Shown here: positions 34,126-43,144 of the stretch, in pieces
Position numbering within the stretch: position 1 is the first letter of the stretch
How the letters are laid out: the number at the start of each line of letters is the position of its first letter
Assembly: GCF_000337135.1 (NCBI RefSeq)
Contig: NZ_AOIN01000046.1
Location: 111,596-175,595, forward strand
Reading direction: 5' to 3'
DNA length: 64,000 nt
DNA from: Natrialba chahannaoensis JCM 10990
Lineage (GTDB): Archaea; Halobacteriota; Halobacteria; Halobacteriales; Natrialbaceae
Notes under the pieces: model-generated
What the model was told of the DNA's origin: nothing
What the model saw: only the letters and a program-made list of their open reading frames with translations
The model's database searches: none
Translations under genes and position numbers: made by a program

Positions 34126-34593
34126 TTAGTCCGCGGCCGCCGCCGGTGCGTCGCTTTCTGCGCTCGTAGAGCGCCAGTAGCCCTGTAGGTACGCGCCGAC
34201 GAACATGCCTGCGATGCCGTAGAGGATGGTGATATTGCCAACGCCGAGACTCGCGTAGGCTGCGCCGGGACAGATTCCTGAGAGGCCCCATCCGACACCG
34301 AAGATGCCGCCACCGACGACGACGTTCTTGTCGAGGGTCTTCAGTCGGCGGCCATAGACAGCACCCGTCAGCGGGGCTGTGCTTCGGAACTGCTTGATGC
34401 CAAAGAACGTGATGCCGGTGACGGCGGCGGCACCGAACATCACGAACAGGAGCCCGAAGTCGTCGAACTGGAGGAAGTTGAGGACGACTTCCGGCTGGGC
34501 CATGTGGCTGAAGCCGAGGCCGAAGCCGAAGATCAGCCCGCCGACGAAGACGAGCGGCAGAAACAGTGGATGCTGTTCGTGTTCGGCGCTCAT
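34126..34593 (-). CDS. YeeE/YedE family (DUF6691) membrane protein, second half
   Basis: Predicted 155 residues with four membrane segments. YeeE/YedE proteins import thiosulfate or related sulfur compounds. In many haloarchaea the transporter is split into two proteins, and this is the half with GLSGICPGAAYASLG, whose Cys lies in the pore motif. The start overlaps the stop of the upstream partner (TAATG), so expression is coupled. A fuller frame upstream to 34800 is out of phase with the partner and not real. No persulfide dioxygenase or rhodanese is adjacent. Confidence 0.9.
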   Translation of the reverse strand: MSAEHEQHPLFLPLVFVGGLIFGFGLGFSHMAQPEVVLNFLQFDDFGLLFVMFGAAAVTGITFFGIKQFRSTAPLTGAVYGRRLKTLDKNVVVGGGIFGVGWGLSGICPGAAYASLGVGNITILYGIAGMFVGAYLQGYWRSTSAESDAPAAAAD

Positions 34594-35147
34594 TACAGGC
34601 TCACCCCCAGCGCCGCAACGAGCTGTGCGACGCCGATCGCGATCAGCAGGAACGTCGCGACGCCGACGAACGAGGCACCCGAGGCGGATCCGACGCCACA
34701 GACGCCGTGGCCGGAGGTACAGCCCTTCCCCAGCCGGGTTCCGATGCCGATGAGCACCCCGCCGAGGAACAGCCGCCAGGGCTGGACCTCGGTGAGCCAT
34801 AGCGTCAGGCCACCGACCTCCAGGAACTCACCCGTGGTCGCGGGCTGGTGAAGCGAACTCGAGACGAATCCGGATTGGAACGTCGCGGCGTAGACGAAGG
34901 CACCGGCGACGATGCCGAGGGTGAAGACAACGCGCCAGTCGCGCGACGGATGGTACTGCTGGAAGCGCGAGAGCGACGAGGCGTACGACAGCGTCGATTC
35001 GAGGAACGTGCTCGCGCCAGCCGGAATCGCAGTGCCGAGGTAGATCACGGCGACACCGAGCCCGACGAAGAGGCCGCCAAGCGCGTAGTGTTCGATCCCG
35101 TTCGGGAACAGGTCGCCGAACGCGAGTGCGAGGAGTGAGAGACTCAT
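34593..35147 (-). CDS. YeeE/YedE family membrane protein, first half
   Basis: Predicted 184 residues with about four or five membrane segments. The signature GIGTRLGKGCTSGHGVCG has the conserved cysteines thought to carry sulfur through the channel in this family. ATG 35147 is chosen; GTG 35150 adds one residue. Coupled by a one-base stop-start overlap to the second half. Together the two supply the duplicated fold that single-chain YeeE proteins have in one polypeptide. Confidence 0.92.
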   Translation of the reverse strand: MSLSLLALAFGDLFPNGIEHYALGGLFVGLGVAVIYLGTAIPAGASTFLESTLSYASSLSRFQQYHPSRDWRVVFTLGIVAGAFVYAATFQSGFVSSSLHQPATTGEFLEVGGLTLWLTEVQPWRLFLGGVLIGIGTRLGKGCTSGHGVCGVGSASGASFVGVATFLLIAIGVAQLVAALGVSL

Positions 35148-35294
35148 CACTCGCGGGAAGGGGGTCGCTGCGTATAAATGCTACAGACGCAGGGAAAATT
35201 GTAGGCGTCGGTGACACCGAGAGTGGTGCGCTCTGAATGCTGGCGTCCGTTGTGGTGACGAGGAACGAGCAACGAACAGCGAGCGACGACGGAA

Positions 35295-36092
35295 TCAGTC
35301 GGCGATCGTCTCTGCGGTCAAGACGTCGAGTTTCTCTGCCGTATAGCCAAAGACGTCTTCGTAGCCGTTCGAGGACATAAGAATCGGGTAGAACGCTTCT
35401 TCGGCGATCTGTTTCTCGCCATCTGCAGCCGCAAAGGGGTCGCCCGCCGAAACTTCGACGAAGTTGTCGACAAAAACTTCGTACGTGTCCGCTCGCCCCT
35501 TCTGGATGACGTCGGTGAGTCGGAATACGGGCAGATCGCGACGGACGGTGTCGCCCGGCAGCGCACCTACAGCCGTCAGAAACGCGCGCGTGAGACGGTC
35601 TGCGTTCTCGGCAGCCGTCTCCGAGCCCTGCAGTCCACACTCGACTTCGATCGTCTCAACAGAGGAGAAGAGTCGTCCCTCTGCAAACATGCTCGTCTCG
35701 ACCATCGCAGCGACCGGCAACTCGGGACACAGCTCTGTCGCCGTCTCCGTAACCTCATTCACGATCGCGAACGGTTCCGCGTGGCTCTGGGTCGAGTGCA
35801 TCGAGAACGTCAGGCAGTCTCCGAGTTCCTCCACCAGTTCGCTCGCGAGTCGTCCCTCGTGGGTCTTCGCGTTGGGATCGCCGGGGAAGGCACGATTCAG
35901 GTCCTCGTCGACGAAGCGAACCTGTCGTTCGAGTGCTTTCTCGTTCGCGACGATCAGTTTGACCGGCCGCGTGACTGCGGGTCGCTCATCGAGTAATCGT
36001 TCGACTGCCCGAACGCCACAGGGTTCGTCGCCGTGTACGCCGGCAACAACCGCAACCTCCGGCGTCCCCGACCCGAGCTGTGCAACTTTCAT
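35295..36092 (-). CDS. Succinylglutamate desuccinylase/aspartoacylase-family metallopeptidase
   Basis: Predicted 265 residues. M14-like zinc deacylase. Zinc ligands are in VAGVHGDEPCG (His and Glu, about 17-22) and FSMHSTQSHAEPF (His, about 100). The catalytic Glu is probably in TIEVECGLQGSE. The family also contains N-acyl amino acid deacylases, so the substrate is undetermined. The C-terminal beta domain GDTVRRDLPVFRLTDVIQKG is intact. ATG 36092 starts the family sequence. The longer open frame to 36785 reads through the neighbouring gene out of phase. Confidence 0.88.
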   Translation of the reverse strand: MKVAQLGSGTPEVAVVAGVHGDEPCGVRAVERLLDERPAVTRPVKLIVANEKALERQVRFVDEDLNRAFPGDPNAKTHEGRLASELVEELGDCLTFSMHSTQSHAEPFAIVNEVTETATELCPELPVAAMVETSMFAEGRLFSSVETIEVECGLQGSETAAENADRLTRAFLTAVGALPGDTVRRDLPVFRLTDVIQKGRADTYEVFVDNFVEVSAGDPFAAADGEKQIAEEAFYPILMSSNGYEDVFGYTAEKLDVLTAETIAD

Positions 36093-36252
36093 TACAGACG
36101 TATTGGTTCTTCGCCCCCAAAGGACGTTCGGTCTTCGAACACTCTTTTGGCGCGTTGACACACTGTTCCACCCGCAGCGGCTGATCGAGCAAGAGCAAAG
36201 TTGGCGAGAGAGCGTCGTTTCAGCCGTCGTTTTACCCCAATTGAAGGGTCGG

Positions 36253-36828
36253 TCAGTCTTCGAGTGCAGCCACGTACTCGTAGTCTGCCGGTCCCGCAAC
36301 CGGTCGCTTGCCGTCGATCGGAATGTGCCAATCGTCGACTCGCGCCGGGTTCTCGAGTGCGTTCGTGAGCACGGTCCGGACCTCGAGCAGGTCGACGCCG
36401 TAGAAGTCTCGCGGGACGCCCTGAAGGTACTGGAGTGCGGTGCGAAAGAGCGAGCGCAGCCCGTCGTCGTTGTCGAAGTCGATCCGCTTGTAGACGCCAG
36501 CGGCGACCTGCACCATGCCGTGGCAGAACTGGCTCTCTGTGGAGCCGCGGCCGTAGTTGTACCACTCGAGTTCGAAGCAGTCGTGACTCTCGTGGTACGC
36601 GCCGTCGTTGAAGAGTCGGACGCCGTGGAGGGTGGCGCGGCGGAGCGTGGCGTGTTCCCAGTGGCCGTCTCTAGTGGTAGCCGTGTTGTCGCCGTTGCTG
36701 TCAGCTCTACTGCTGCCGTTGCTGTCACCACTGACAGAACCACTGCCAGACCCACTCGCAGCCGGCACCCATCCAGTCGGCTCATTCGCCGGCGGCCCGA
36801 CCGACGGATCGTTCGTGTGCTCGTCCAT
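36253..36828 (-). CDS. DUF309 domain protein
   Basis: Predicted 191 residues. Residues 1-60 are a disordered Ser/Gly/Asp-rich leader. The DUF309 helical domain follows: [49 protein letters not shown]. The conserved H..HD.FE..W pattern may bind a metal, but the activity is unknown. The leader is unusually long for the family, whose members are mostly 110-150 residues. 160 bases before the deacylase gene on the same strand. Confidence 0.85.
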   Translation of the reverse strand: MDEHTNDPSVGPPANEPTGWVPAASGSGSGSVSGDSNGSSRADSNGDNTATTRDGHWEHATLRRATLHGVRLFNDGAYHESHDCFELEWYNYGRGSTESQFCHGMVQVAAGVYKRIDFDNDDGLRSLFRTALQYLQGVPRDFYGVDLLEVRTVLTNALENPARVDDWHIPIDGKRPVAGPADYEYVAALED

Positions 36829-37059
36829 GGGTCTCGAGTACCCCTCCGAGTTCGAGCGAGTTAGTGGTGTCTCTCGATGCAGTTCGATCCCATCAGTTGA
36901 TACGTCAGTGAATGGTTATTCACCACCGAGACGAGCCACCGATCTCCGTGCCGAAAGCCACGAAAACCCGGATACAGCGCATCCGACAGCCACTCCAGAG
37001 ACGCTGTCAGACACAGGTAAGCGAAGTGTTTATTTCGATTGCGTCCAACGTCAGGATCA

Positions 37060-37188
37060 ATGATTCATCCCTACGGACGGTGTCAGTGCTGTGGTGAGCG
37101 ACTTTACGAGAACGTCAGCGGCGGCTATCGCTGTCCAAACTGCCGGACAGACTACGCAGCCGATGTCCTCGAGTCCCGGCTGCCGTAG
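37060..37188 (+). CDS. 42-residue zinc-finger protein
   Basis: A complete short frame. The protein MIHPYGRCQCCGERLYENVS... continues to CPNCRTDYAADVLESRLP. The two CxxC pairs (CCG preceded by CQ, and CPNC) form a small zinc ribbon of the kind found in many haloarchaeal micro-proteins. A TATA-like TTTATT at 37030-37035 lies 27 bases before the ATG, which supports transcription as a leaderless message. Function unknown. Confidence 0.7.
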   Translation: MIHPYGRCQCCGERLYENVSGGYRCPNCRTDYAADVLESRLP

Positions 37189-37314
37189 CGTCGGTGTGAG
37201 CTGATTGGGTTGGGTGGTGGTGTGGTGCGATGGGGTGTGGTGCGATGGTGTGTGGATGAGATGGGGGACTCGAGTGGGCGCGTCTCAAGCCCTGCGCATC
37301 GAAGTCAATTTACG

Positions 37315-37638
37315 CTATCCCCGACACGCGATCGCACGCCGCGTGCGCTGTGTCGCCGCACCGGCCGTAATCGCGCGGATGAGCGTCGTGGTGGGGCGGT
37401 ACGTGTGGCGCTCGGCCGATTCGCGGGTGACGAAGAGCTGCCAGAACCCGGGTGAGTGAAAGGTGAGCTGACAGTAGCCGTCGGCGTTTGTGCGCGCTGT
37501 TTTCGACCCTGTTGCGGTGCTGACTGTCGCCCCCTCGACCGGACGGCAACTCGAGTCGCGAACGCGGATGGTGAGTGGGCGTCCGATGATGGCCTCGGTG
37601 TCCGCGAGGTCGACGGTGAGTTGTCTACTGGTCGCCAT
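37315..37638 (-). CDS. Small protein with an Ig-like/carboxypeptidase-regulatory-type domain
   Basis: Predicted 107 residues. The segment LTIRVRDSSCRPVEGATVSTATGSKTARTNADGYCQLTFHSPGFWQLFVTR is the classic pattern of a beta-sandwich domain (bacterial Ig-like or carboxypeptidase regulatory). No signal peptide is seen. The C-terminal 35 residues are basic, unlike most proteins here. ATG 37638 is chosen over 37650. Function unknown. Confidence 0.7.
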   Translation of the reverse strand: MATSRQLTVDLADTEAIIGRPLTIRVRDSSCRPVEGATVSTATGSKTARTNADGYCQLTFHSPGFWQLFVTRESAERHTYRPTTTLIRAITAGAATQRTRRAIACRG

Positions 37639-37850
37639 GTGTGTGGCCACACAGAGCCTGTCAAAAAAGGCGGTACCTGCTGGTTAAGGCTGTTCTGAGC
37701 GTGAGTGGAGTGTTGCGCCAACAGAGTTGTACCGTGGGTAGTTCTGAACGAGGCTGGAGTGTGAAACCAGACGCAGGCGAGACAGTGCGATCGGTCGTGA
37801 GAGTAAAACCGGACCGTTTAACCCATCGACCGATCAAGTATGGCGTGCGT

Positions 37851-37933
37851 GCGAGGGTAGCCAAGCGGCCAACGGCGGCGGACTCAAGATCCGCTCGTGT
37901 AGACGTTCGTGGGTTCGATTCCCTCCCCTCGCA
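37851..37933 (+). tRNA. trnL: tRNA-Leu (CAA)
   Basis: Acceptor GCGAGGG (37851-37857) pairs with CCCTCGC (37926-37932), and the discriminator A follows. No CCA is encoded and there is no intron. The anticodon arm GCGGA-CTCAAGA-TCCGC gives anticodon CAA. A 16-base variable arm makes it class II. The T stem GTGGG/CCCTC has one T-T mismatch, unusual. A TATA-like GTTTAACCC lies about 35 bases upstream. Downstream its 3' end is repeated twice more. Confidence 0.96.
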
Positions 37934-38113
37934 TTGCAGTGAGGCGCATTCCACGCCGAACGAAAATGCACGGAGGGATCGAATGACGCCGGGGTTCTGC
38001 GCGTTGCGCAGGTTCCCGGAGGTGGTTCGATTCCCTCCCCTCGCATCGTAGCGACGTGCAAAGACGCACGGAGCGAGATGCAGAAGATCAACACGAAGTG
38101 ATCTTCCCTCGCA
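37931..38113 (+). repeat. tRNA-Leu 3'-end repeat array with hairpins
   Basis: The last 23 bases of tRNA-Leu (37912-37934) recur exactly at 38024-38046, and a shorter match CCCTCGCA occurs at 38106-38113. Behind the tRNA comes hairpin A: GCATT (37931) with AATGC (37969 end) and GGCG with CGCC. Then a long hairpin at 37972-38038, with CTGCGC-GTT-GCGCAG at the tip, uses copy 2 as its right arm. Behind copy 2 is hairpin B: GCATC (38043) with GATGC (38081 end) and CGTGC with GCACG. Then GAAGATCA (38083-38090) pairs with TGATCTTC (38099-38106), leading into copy 3. Hairpins A and B share internal-loop sequences but not stem sequences. The layout mirrors the tRNA-Trp array. Confidence 0.75.
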
Positions 38114-38224
38114 AATTCTCCGCAAACCGATGTCAATAGCGAGAGCGCCGTCAAACAGGTCAACCCGTGGCTCGAAGTGGAGCAATCGCCACCTCTTTTC
38201 ACGGCGGAACCCCGATGAGTCCTA

Positions 38225-39070
38225 ATGAGTGATCGCGATCGCGACGAGTCGGCAGTACAGAGCGAGGGCAACGCCGCGCCACGCCGGGCAACCGTCGCCA
38301 CCCAGGCGGCCGTCGCCGGTGCCGACATCGCCTACAACGCATTCCGAACCGATCTCGACGTCGAGTACAAGGACGGGAAAACGGACGTCGTCACACAGTC
38401 CGACCGCGACGCCCAGGACGCCGTCATCGACGTCATTCAGGACTCATTTCCAGACGACCCCATCGTCGGCGAGGAAAACGACGCGCTGAAAGCCGTCCCC
38501 GAAGATGGCCCCGCCTGGATCATCGACCCCATCGACGGCACCAACAACTATGTCAACGAAATCCGCGCGTTCGGCACCGCCGTCGCCGCCGTCGTCGACG
38601 GCGAGCCAGTCGCCGCGACGACCGTCTGCCCCGCGCTCGAAGATACCTATCAGTTCGGCCCCGACGGCGTCTTCCGCAACGGCAAGGCGCTGTCGGTCAG
38701 CGATCGTACCGATCCCGAAGCCAGCACCGTCTGTCCGACCTACTGGTGGGACTTCGACCAGCGTGGCGAGTACACCGCCGCCGCACGCGAACTCGTCACC
38801 CGCTTCGGTGACATCCGCCGCTTTGGCTGCGCCCAACTCGAGTTGGCCATGGTCGCAGCGGGGGCACTCGAGGGCGTCGTGACGAATAGGCAGGCGAACG
38901 CCTGGGACACGGTTGCGGGCGTTGGCATGATCCGTGCGGCGGGTGGTGTCGTGACGGATCTCGAGGGCGAGCGCTGGCGACACGACAGCGATGGATTGGT
39001 CGCGTCGAACGGCACGATTCACGAGGAGGTGCTTGCGGCTGCACAAGCGATCGAGGGCGAAGAGAACTGA
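38225..39070 (+). CDS. Inositol monophosphatase-family phosphatase
   Basis: Predicted 281 residues. Mg2+-dependent sugar-phosphate phosphatase. In archaea this family includes inositol-1-phosphatase and fructose-1,6-bisphosphatase activities. Metal-binding motifs are visible: GEEND (Glu-Glu), DPIDGTNNYVN and NAWDTVAGVGMIRAAGG. The N-terminal 25 residues are a hydrophilic extension. Which sugar phosphate is used cannot be decided. It follows directly after the tRNA-Leu array. Confidence 0.92.
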   Translation: MSDRDRDESAVQSEGNAAPRRATVATQAAVAGADIAYNAFRTDLDVEYKDGKTDVVTQSDRDAQDAVIDVIQDSFPDDPIVGEENDALKAVPEDGPAWIIDPIDGTNNYVNEIRAFGTAVAAVVDGEPVAATTVCPALEDTYQFGPDGVFRNGKALSVSDRTDPEASTVCPTYWWDFDQRGEYTAAARELVTRFGDIRRFGCAQLELAMVAAGALEGVVTNRQANAWDTVAGVGMIRAAGGVVTDLEGERWRHDSDGLVASNGTIHEEVLAAAQAIEGEEN

Positions 39071-39150
39071 CCGCTGTCCCCGTGTTGGTGCCGTAGCAGA
39101 AAACGAGGAAAACCGGAAACGGTAAGCGCACGCCTGCATGCATATCGGAT

Positions 39151-40278
39151 ATGTACGAGACCGTCGAACGGTACGGCCCGCTCAAGGTCTGGGCCCTCAC
39201 CGTCGTCGCACTCGCTGCCGCGGTGATATTCGCCGCGACCGCGTTCCCGGAGCGGGTGTACGTCGATATCATCTGGCAGTACTACTGGGGTCCAGTGGTC
39301 GCCGACGCCCACGGCTGGAGCGAGGTCGCCTGGGCTGGCGGCGAACAGATTCCCGCCAGCGAAGCCGGCCCTGACGCCGGCCCGACTGCATCACCGGGGT
39401 ACACGTTCGTCTCCTACGCCGGCTACATCCCGACGCTCATCCTGGGTGTCATTGGGATCGTCTTCCTGATCGAGCGCCTCGAGATCGAGCGCTATCGCGC
39501 CGGCTTCTACGGACTCTTCCCGTTCATGCTCTTTGGCGGAGCTCTGCGTGTCGTCGAGGACGCGAACGTCGCCGCCTACCGCGAAACCGGTGAGCTCGCC
39601 ATCCAGCTACCGTGGTCCGGCCTGCTGATCAGTCCGCTCATCTACTTCGTGGTCTTCTTCGTTGCGTTCGTCGCCGTCGTCGTCTCGGTTTGGCTCGAGC
39701 GCAACGACTACGTCCCGGGCTATGAGTACCCGCTAGGGGCGATCGGCACGGTGTTGCTCACCGGCACGGTCGGCTACCTCAGCTATCTCGCCTGGGCAGA
39801 GCCCTACGCCACGTTCTATCCGTGGCTCCTTATCGTGACACTCGTTGGTGCGACAGTCGCAACGTGGCTCACTTGGAAGGCAACCCATGCGTTCATCCCA
39901 GGCATCCACCGCGGAACGATGTTCATGGGAGCGGTTGTCATCTGGGCGCATGCCGTCGACGGCGTCGCGAACGTCATCGGCCTCGACTGGGCAACGGTGT
40001 TCGGACACGACCACAACCTGCTTCCGAAACACCCGGTGAACGAAGCGATCGTCGAGACAACTCGCTCGATGCTTCCCGAGAGTGTCGTCACGGTTACCGG
40101 TGCAGCGTGGCCGTTCCTTTTCGTCAAACTCGCTGCTGCGGTGTTCGTAATCTGGATCTTCGACGAGACGGTCTTCGAGGAGAGTCCGCGCTATACGATT
40201 CTCCTACTCATCACGGTCGTCGCGGTCGGTCTCGGTCCCGGTACGCGTGACATGCTCCGGGCGACGTTTGGCGTCTAA
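39151..40278 (+). CDS. DUF63 integral membrane protein
   Basis: Predicted 375 residues, about nine membrane segments. Matches the archaeal DUF63 family: [53 protein letters not shown], and [12 protein letters not shown]. The conserved charged residues within the membrane segments (RxxED, HxxD) suggest catalysis or transport, but no function is established. Starts 80 bases after the phosphatase gene on the same strand and may share its transcript. Confidence 0.9.
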   Translation: MYETVERYGPLKVWALTVVALAAAVIFAATAFPERVYVDIIWQYYWGPVVADAHGWSEVAWAGGEQIPASEAGPDAGPTASPGYTFVSYAGYIPTLILGVIGIVFLIERLEIERYRAGFYGLFPFMLFGGALRVVEDANVAAYRETGELAIQLPWSGLLISPLIYFVVFFVAFVAVVVSVWLERNDYVPGYEYPLGAIGTVLLTGTVGYLSYLAWAEPYATFYPWLLIVTLVGATVATWLTWKATHAFIPGIHRGTMFMGAVVIWAHAVDGVANVIGLDWATVFGHDHNLLPKHPVNEAIVETTRSMLPESVVTVTGAAWPFLFVKLAAAVFVIWIFDETVFEESPRYTILLLITVVAVGLGPGTRDMLRATFGV

Positions 40279-40344
40279 AGACGTCTGCTTGCGTTCTCGA
40301 CGCCAGTACACCTTCCCCGACCCCACACACTCCCGCCGCACTTC

Positions 40345-41166
40345 TCACGTCTCATTTTCGCCGTCGGTAAACTCGTCCCAGGACACTGCCTCAGACCAGA
40401 GCTCGTCGAAACTCTCCGCCAACTCGCGCGCCGTCTCGTTGTCCCGGAAGTTAACGACTGCGAGTAGTTCCTCATCGTGGACGGGATTGACGACCTCCAA
40501 ACAGACCTCGACGCCGTCGATGACGATGAACCGCTGTTGGGGAACGCGGTCAACCTCACGAACCTGTAGCCCTGCCTCGACGAGTGCGTCGAGTGTATCC
40601 GACGCACTCGAGAGGTCGCTCGCAAGCAGTCGGACTGTGAGCCCGGTTTCGAGGAGTTCGGCGAGCCGCGTCGAGAAAACGTCCCGCCACTCGGGGCCGA
40701 TATCGACCGCGTCGACGGTGATCCGGATTGAGTCATCCGCGGCGGCAAAGCGCTCAAGAAGCAGGTCCTGGGCCGCCTGATCGTGGAGCGCGCTCGTTGC
40801 GAAGCCCTCACCGGTAGCACCACCCGAACTCGAGAGCTCTGTGAGTGCGTCGGCCGCTGCCGAGGCGGTGCGTTCGTACGCTGACTGTTTGTCCTTGAGT
40901 TCGTCGACGCGATTCTCAAGTAGTTGGTCGACCGCCTCAGTGGATTCGACGTGGACGTACGTGCGCGGTCGCCCATCGTCCGCCCGGACGAGCGAACGGT
41001 CGACCAGCGAGTTCAACACGTCATAGATCCGACCCTGTGGGATGTCTGATTCGGTCGCGACCTCGTCAGCGGTGAGCGAGCCGTGGCGAGCGAGCGCGAG
41101 ATATGCCCGTGCTTCGTAGCTTGAAAGGCCGAGTTCGGCGAGCAATTCGATATGATTGTCGTCCAT
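40345..41166 (-). CDS. TrmB-family transcriptional regulator
   Basis: Predicted 273 residues. The N-terminal winged helix (about 5-70) is ELLAELGLSSYEARAYLALARHG...IPQGRIYDVLNSLVDRSLV. A coiled-coil dimerisation helix (75-110) and the TrmB sensor domain follow. In haloarchaea these proteins sense sugars or other metabolites and bind palindromes near promoters. It is divergent from the Ig-like secreted protein and RND transporter genes with an 84-base gap containing palindromic AAGCTTG motifs. This suggests that it controls them. Confidence 0.9.
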   Translation of the reverse strand: MDDNHIELLAELGLSSYEARAYLALARHGSLTADEVATESDIPQGRIYDVLNSLVDRSLVRADDGRPRTYVHVESTEAVDQLLENRVDELKDKQSAYERTASAAADALTELSSSGGATGEGFATSALHDQAAQDLLLERFAAADDSIRITVDAVDIGPEWRDVFSTRLAELLETGLTVRLLASDLSSASDTLDALVEAGLQVREVDRVPQQRFIVIDGVEVCLEVVNPVHDEELLAVVNFRDNETARELAESFDELWSEAVSWDEFTDGENET

Positions 41167-41192
41167 ACTCCATGTCACAATGCTTAGAAACA

Positions 41193-41222
41193 ACAAGCTT
41201 GTGGTTTGCAATAGAAAGCTTG
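41193..41222. promoter_or_regulatory. Candidate TrmB operator in the divergent promoter
   Basis: ACAAGCTTGT, a perfect 10-base palindrome at 41193-41202, and AAGCTTG at 41216-41222 lie between the regulator gene and the secreted protein gene. They are spaced about 23 bases apart, near two DNA turns. Confidence 0.45.
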
Positions 41223-41250
41223 ATAGGTGAGGTGACGAAACAGTCTGGTA

Positions 41251-43140
41251 ATGAGACGGACGCACCTCGTCGGCTTGCTTTTGGTTTTGCTCTCAGTCGG
41301 ACTCGTGGCTGGTTCGCCGCTGATCGTTACAGCCTCTGACAATCCCGACTTTGATGTCTACCTCCCCGAGAACATCGTTGAGCCAGGTGAAGAGACCACG
41401 ATTGAACTCGAGATCAGAAACGGCGCATCCGCCGAGGACGACACCGAGGTCGGCGACACGCCGCCCGGCGACGCTCGCGATGTCACCGTCGATGTCAGCG
41501 CAGCGGACGACGACACACCAGTCTCCGTACAGACGGAGACGACGCCGATGCCGACCATGTCGAGCCAGATGCTGCTCTCCGAGACGTTCGATATCGTCGT
41601 CGACGAGAACGCCTCGGCTGGCAGCTACGAACTCGATGTCGAAATCGACTACACCTACACGACCTCCGGCGGCTCGGAGCGCACCAGCACGGACACCGAA
41701 ACCGTCGAAATCGTCGTCGACGACCGCGCACGCTTTGACGCTGATCTCATGAAGTCGGAACTCATCGTCGGCGACCGCGGGACGGTCCAACTCGAGTTGA
41801 CCAATACTGGTGTCGAGAACGCGAGCGATGCTGTCGTTCAGTTCGGTGCAGCCGACCAGAACCTCCAGACGATCACGCCAACGACCGAGGAGTCAGAGCT
41901 CTCCGCCGGGACGGAGGAGTACATCGGCGACTGGGAGATCAACGAGACCGTGACGGCGACCGCGAACATGGAACTCGTGGATGACGCCGTTGCGCGGACG
42001 TATCCAGTCACCGCCACCATCGAGTTCCGTGACGAGGAAGGCGTTGACCAGACCTCACGTGAACTCCGCGTCGGTGCGCCGACGAAGGACCAGCAGTCGT
42101 TCGACCTCGAAAACGTCACCAGCGACCTCGTCGTCGGCGAGGACGGCACAGTTTCGGGCGAAGTCGTCAACAAGGGTCCAAACCCCGTCGACGGTGCGGT
42201 CATCGTCGTCGACGACAGCGGTGACAACGGCATCGTCCCTGACCTCGACGAGAGCCTTGGTAGCGGCTCGAACGTCTATCCGCGGGAGGGACAGTACGCG
42301 GTCGGCAAGCTTGAACCCGGCGAGTCTGCGCCGTTCGAGTTCCGTATCGGCGTCGGCAGCGAGGCTGAACCCGGTCCCCGCGTGATCGAGACTGACGTTC
42401 GCTACCGGAACGCTGCAGACGAGGTCCGCACGACGACCGAACCGCTCGACGCCATGGTTGATGTCGCCCCCGAGCGCGACGAGTTTGACCTCGAAGCGCT
42501 GAACGCGACGTTCGAGCGCGGCACCGGCGGCGACGTCGAGCTCACAGTGACGAACCAACTCGACGAAACGGTGACGGATATCGAGGCGAAGCTGTTCACG
42601 AACGATCCGCTCGACAGCAGCGAGGACGAGGCGTTCATCCCGGCACTCGGACCCGAGGAATCTGAAACCGTGGTGTTCGACATGTCTGTCGACGATAGCG
42701 CAATGACCCAGTCGTACCCGCTTCGACTCGACTTCCGGTATGACGACGCGCGGTCGAACTCGCAGCTGACGGATACCTATCGAGTACCGATCGATGTTGT
42801 TGAACCCGTGGATGACGGCCTCTCGACCCAGGCACTGCTGCTCATCCTCGGCGTCGTTGGCGGCGTCGGCGCTGCCGTCTGGTGGTTCCGCGACCAGCTC
42901 GCAGCTGCCGTTGAGGGAGTTCCCGTGCTCGGCCGGCTCGCCGAACGCTCGATTCCGAACCCACTCGCACGGCTGCAGGGTTCGGAAGCAGAGAGCAGCG
43001 GCGACGACTCCACCGTCGAAACGCGGTTCAGCGAGCCCGACGGCGAAAGCGAATCCGTAAGCGACGACACCGACGTGCTCGACGACCGGACGGCCGCACA
43101 GAAGGAGGCCGAATCAGACCCCGCTGAAACCGACCACTGA
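41251..43140 (+). CDS. Secreted, membrane-anchored protein with CARDB/Ig-like repeats
   Basis: Predicted 629 residues. A Sec-type signal peptide (about 1-25) is followed by four or so beta-sandwich modules of the CARDB/COG1361 type, each with phrases like GEETTIELEIRNG, GDRGTVQLELTNTG, GEDGTVSGEVVNKG and GGDVELTVTNQLD. One membrane helix (about 527-545, LLILGVVGGVGAAVWWF) precedes a cytoplasmic, charged tail of 85 residues. The stop is 4 bases before the RND transporter start, so they form an operon. It probably serves as external partner of the transporter. Confidence 0.88.
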   Translation: MRRTHLVGLLLVLLSVGLVAGSPLIVTASDNPDFDVYLPENIVEPGEETTIELEIRNGASAEDDTEVGDTPPGDARDVTVDVSAADDDTPVSVQTETTPMPTMSSQMLLSETFDIVVDENASAGSYELDVEIDYTYTTSGGSERTSTDTETVEIVVDDRARFDADLMKSELIVGDRGTVQLELTNTGVENASDAVVQFGAADQNLQTITPTTEESELSAGTEEYIGDWEINETVTATANMELVDDAVARTYPVTATIEFRDEEGVDQTSRELRVGAPTKDQQSFDLENVTSDLVVGEDGTVSGEVVNKGPNPVDGAVIVVDDSGDNGIVPDLDESLGSGSNVYPREGQYAVGKLEPGESAPFEFRIGVGSEAEPGPRVIETDVRYRNAADEVRTTTEPLDAMVDVAPERDEFDLEALNATFERGTGGDVELTVTNQLDETVTDIEAKLFTNDPLDSSEDEAFIPALGPEESETVVFDMSVDDSAMTQSYPLRLDFRYDDARSNSQLTDTYRVPIDVVEPVDDGLSTQALLLILGVVGGVGAAVWWFRDQLAAAVEGVPVLGRLAERSIPNPLARLQGSEAESSGDDSTVETRFSEPDGESESVSDDTDVLDDRTAAQKEAESDPAETDH

Positions 43141-43144
43141 GACG

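Noticed and set aside
36093..36785. N-terminal 230 residues of a long minus-strand frame joined to the deacylase gene
   Set aside because: Ser/Thr/Arg-rich shadow of the DUF309 gene in another phase; the true start is ATG 36092.
37661..38328. Minus-strand frames with CEGRESNP and RGGNRTHE phrases
   Set aside because: Antisense translation of tRNA-Leu and its 3'-end copies, not a protein. The duplication of the phrase merely reflects the DNA repeat.
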